Positions 4,784-5,839 of a stretch of 5,839 nt of DNA are shown here, piece by piece. This DNA is from Candidatus Omnitrophica bacterium UBA1443. Its GTDB lineage: Bacteria; Omnitrophota; Omnitrophia; Omnitrophales; Aquincolibacteriaceae. The notes beneath the pieces are model-generated. The model was given only the letters and a program-made list of their open reading frames with translations, had not been told where the DNA came from and ran no database searches. Numbering within the stretch: the first letter of the stretch is position 1; each line of letters begins with the position of its first letter. The stretch spans positions 27,643-33,481 of the forward strand of contig DCTJ01000030.1 in the NCBI GenBank assembly GCA_002329545.1, read 5' to 3'. A program made the position numbers and the translations under genes.

Positions 4784-5746
4784 TCAGCATTTGAAAGATC
4801 CGCTACGTGGCGTGGCCCCGGAATCAATTTTAAAGTGGTTGGTCGGAGATTTCGGTTGGGAGGGGCCGGTGGAGCGCGTCTGTTCCACGATGCTCGCGAT
4901 TTCTTCCGCTTCTTTTTTCTTTCCTCGTTTTAATGCCCCCTGGATGAAAATTCGGGCTTTTCCCTCCACGGTTTTTCTTGCGGCCATGGTTTGTTCCGGT
5001 GTCAGGATGCCTTCCTTCAGTATTTTCGCGAGTGAACGGATTCGAAACCGATCCATGGCCGGGAATTCGCGGGAGCGCTGGCCCGCGTGGCCGCCATATT
5101 TTTTAATATAAGGTTTGTCGATCAGACCGATCGGATACCGTGAGGCGATCCTGAGCCAGAGGTCGTAGTCCTCGCAGGCGGGAAGGGATTCATCGAAAAA
5201 TCCAACCTCGTTGAAAATCGTCCGGTGGATCATGACGGCGGAGGGACTGACGATACAAAGAGGCAGGCATCGTTCGAAGATCCAGCCGCCGTATTTTTTG
5301 TGTTTTTTCATGGGGTTAACCCGCTGACCGTTCCGGATCCAGATCTCTTCGGTTTGACCAATCCGGAAATTTGGATTCTGTTCAAAGAAATCCAACTGGG
5401 CCCGGAGTTTTCCGGGGAGCCATTCATCATCTGAGTCGAGGAACGCGATCCATTCTCCCCGGGATTCCTTGATCCCGAAGTTTCGCGCGGCCGAGGGGCC
5501 CTGGTTTGTCTGAAAAAGGTAGCGAATTTGCACGGCGGAAGGATGGCGATGCGCGGAGTTTTTGTCCGGAGTCTTTTCGCCGCGCGCCATGCGTTGTATG
5601 TCTCGCTCATTTGTTCCGTCGGCGGATCCGTCATCCACGATAATCAGCTCAAAACGCGCGCCTTTTTGCGCGAGCACAGACCGAATCGCGCGCGATAACA
5701 TCGCGGAACGGTTGTAGGTTGGAATGATGACGCTAGTCTGGATCAT
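4784..5746 (-). CDS. Family 2 (GT-A fold) glycosyltransferase
   Basis: It probably transfers a sugar from a nucleotide-sugar donor to a cell-surface polysaccharide or similar acceptor in the cytoplasm; donor and acceptor cannot be read from the sequence. The 320 residues begin with the GT2 hallmark SVIIPTYNR (5-13), then VDDGSADGT (37-45), NQGPSAARN (81-89), the metal-binding region AFLDSDDEW (101-109) and the acidic pair CEDYDLWLR (Glu192/Asp193), the likely catalytic base region. KKYGGHAGQRS after this resembles the GGHxxQ segment of many family members. There is no membrane helix or signal peptide, so it is soluble or peripheral. Between the DGT and NQG motifs there is a charged hydrophilic stretch (46-73), somewhat longer than usual. 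The last 30 residues are Ser/Pro/Thr-rich and end in Cys. The ATG at 5746 is forced by the motif at residue 5. No Shine-Dalgarno precedes it; see the -10 box at 5755-5760. It converges on the ABC-F gene. Confidence 0.92.
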   Translation of the reverse strand: MIQTSVIIPTYNRSAMLSRAIRSVLAQKGARFELIIVDDGSADGTNERDIQRMARGEKTPDKNSAHRHPSAVQIRYLFQTNQGPSAARNFGIKESRGEWIAFLDSDDEWLPGKLRAQLDFFEQNPNFRIGQTEEIWIRNGQRVNPMKKHKKYGGWIFERCLPLCIVSPSAVMIHRTIFNEVGFFDESLPACEDYDLWLRIASRYPIGLIDKPYIKKYGGHAGQRSREFPAMDRFRIRSLAKILKEGILTPEQTMAARKTVEGKARIFIQGALKRGKKKEAEEIASIVEQTRSTGPSQPKSPTNHFKIDSGATPRSGSFKC

Positions 5747-5754
5747 GGCGCGGG

Positions 5755-5763
5755 ATTATAGCA
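5755..5763 (-). promoter_or_regulatory. Extended -10 promoter element of the glycosyltransferase gene
   Basis: On the minus strand TGCTATAAT (5763-5755) is a perfect extended -10 (TG, one base, TATAAT). There is no clear -35 at 16-18 bases upstream (only T-rich sequence), as extended -10 promoters can tolerate. Only 8 bases separate it from the ATG at 5746, so transcription should start within about 0-3 bases of the start codon. Confidence 0.6.
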
Positions 5764-5820
5764 AAAGGGCGATGAAGGAAAAATTTTTTTACGTTCCCCG
5801 TTCCGTGGAGAATTTCTTTG

Positions 5821-5829
5821 TGTTATGAT
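5821..5829 (+). promoter_or_regulatory. Possible divergent extended -10 element at the right edge
   Basis: TGTTATGAT matches an extended -10 (TG, one base, TATGAT) pointing rightward, divergent to the glycosyltransferase promoter. The -35 position (about 5801-5806, TTCCGT) is a poor match. Any gene it serves would lie outside the window. Alternatively the ATG at 5825 could itself be a start codon, with GGAG at 5807-5810 rather far upstream. Confidence 0.25.
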
Positions 5830-5839
5830 GTCAAAGCTT

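Noticed and set aside
5657..5700. CGCGC-rich inverted repeats near the start of the glycosyltransferase gene
   Set aside because: They arise from Arg/Ala codons (CGC, GCG) in a conserved coding stretch and have no flanking regulatory layout.
5829..5834. TTGACA on the minus strand as a -35 box for the glycosyltransferase
   Set aside because: At 16-19 bases downstream there is no -10-like sequence, and it is much too far from the TATAAT at 5755-5760.

Overview
This 5.8 kb window reads as a compact, moderately GC-rich bacterial chromosome segment. It carries six protein genes and no RNA genes, phage genes, insertion sequences or CRISPR arrays. The peptidoglycan precursor enzyme (alanine racemase), the glycosyltransferase and the housekeeping set suggest a free-living, probably Gram-negative bacterium, perhaps of a little-cultured lineage. 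Phylum cannot be fixed from the sequence; an Omnitrophota- or deltaproteobacteria-like source is only a guess from protein style.

Left block (1-2775, minus strand): four genes in the same direction, transcribed tsaB > alr > birA > coaX. tsaB makes a partner protein for the t6A tRNA modification. alr makes D-alanine for the cell wall. birA attaches biotin to carboxylases. coaX (cut by the window edge) makes phosphopantothenate for coenzyme A. Gaps are short (31 and 40-55 bases), and birA/coaX overlap by 8 bases, so this is probably one transcript of cofactor and cell-envelope housekeeping genes. The coaX segment beyond its first 20 codons is strikingly AT-rich (about 29% GC by hand count over bases 1-240, against about 62% in a sample from alr).

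Middle (2776-3096): a 321-base divergent intergenic region between tsaB (leftward) and an ABC-F gene (rightward). It holds a perfect small hairpin and a rightward intrinsic-terminator structure. The terminator sits upstream of the ABC-F gene with no rightward gene before it. A five-codon reading frame with its own Shine-Dalgarno sequence stops inside the hairpin loop, and a second copy of the terminator's 3' arm lies 34 bases downstream. This looks like a transcription attenuator.

Right block: a YbiT-like ABC-F ATPase (3097-4719, plus strand), a ribosome-associated translation factor whose second P-loop is badly degenerate. It is followed by a terminator-like hairpin overlapping its stop codon. 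Convergent to it is a family 2 glycosyltransferase (4784-5746, minus strand) with a consensus extended -10 box only 8 bases before its ATG, so its mRNA is probably leaderless. The last 90 bases are a probable divergent promoter region reaching the window end.

No wholly new multi-gene system is visible. The most interesting signals are the attenuator-like leader in front of the ABC-F gene and the lopsided loss of ATP-site motifs in that protein.
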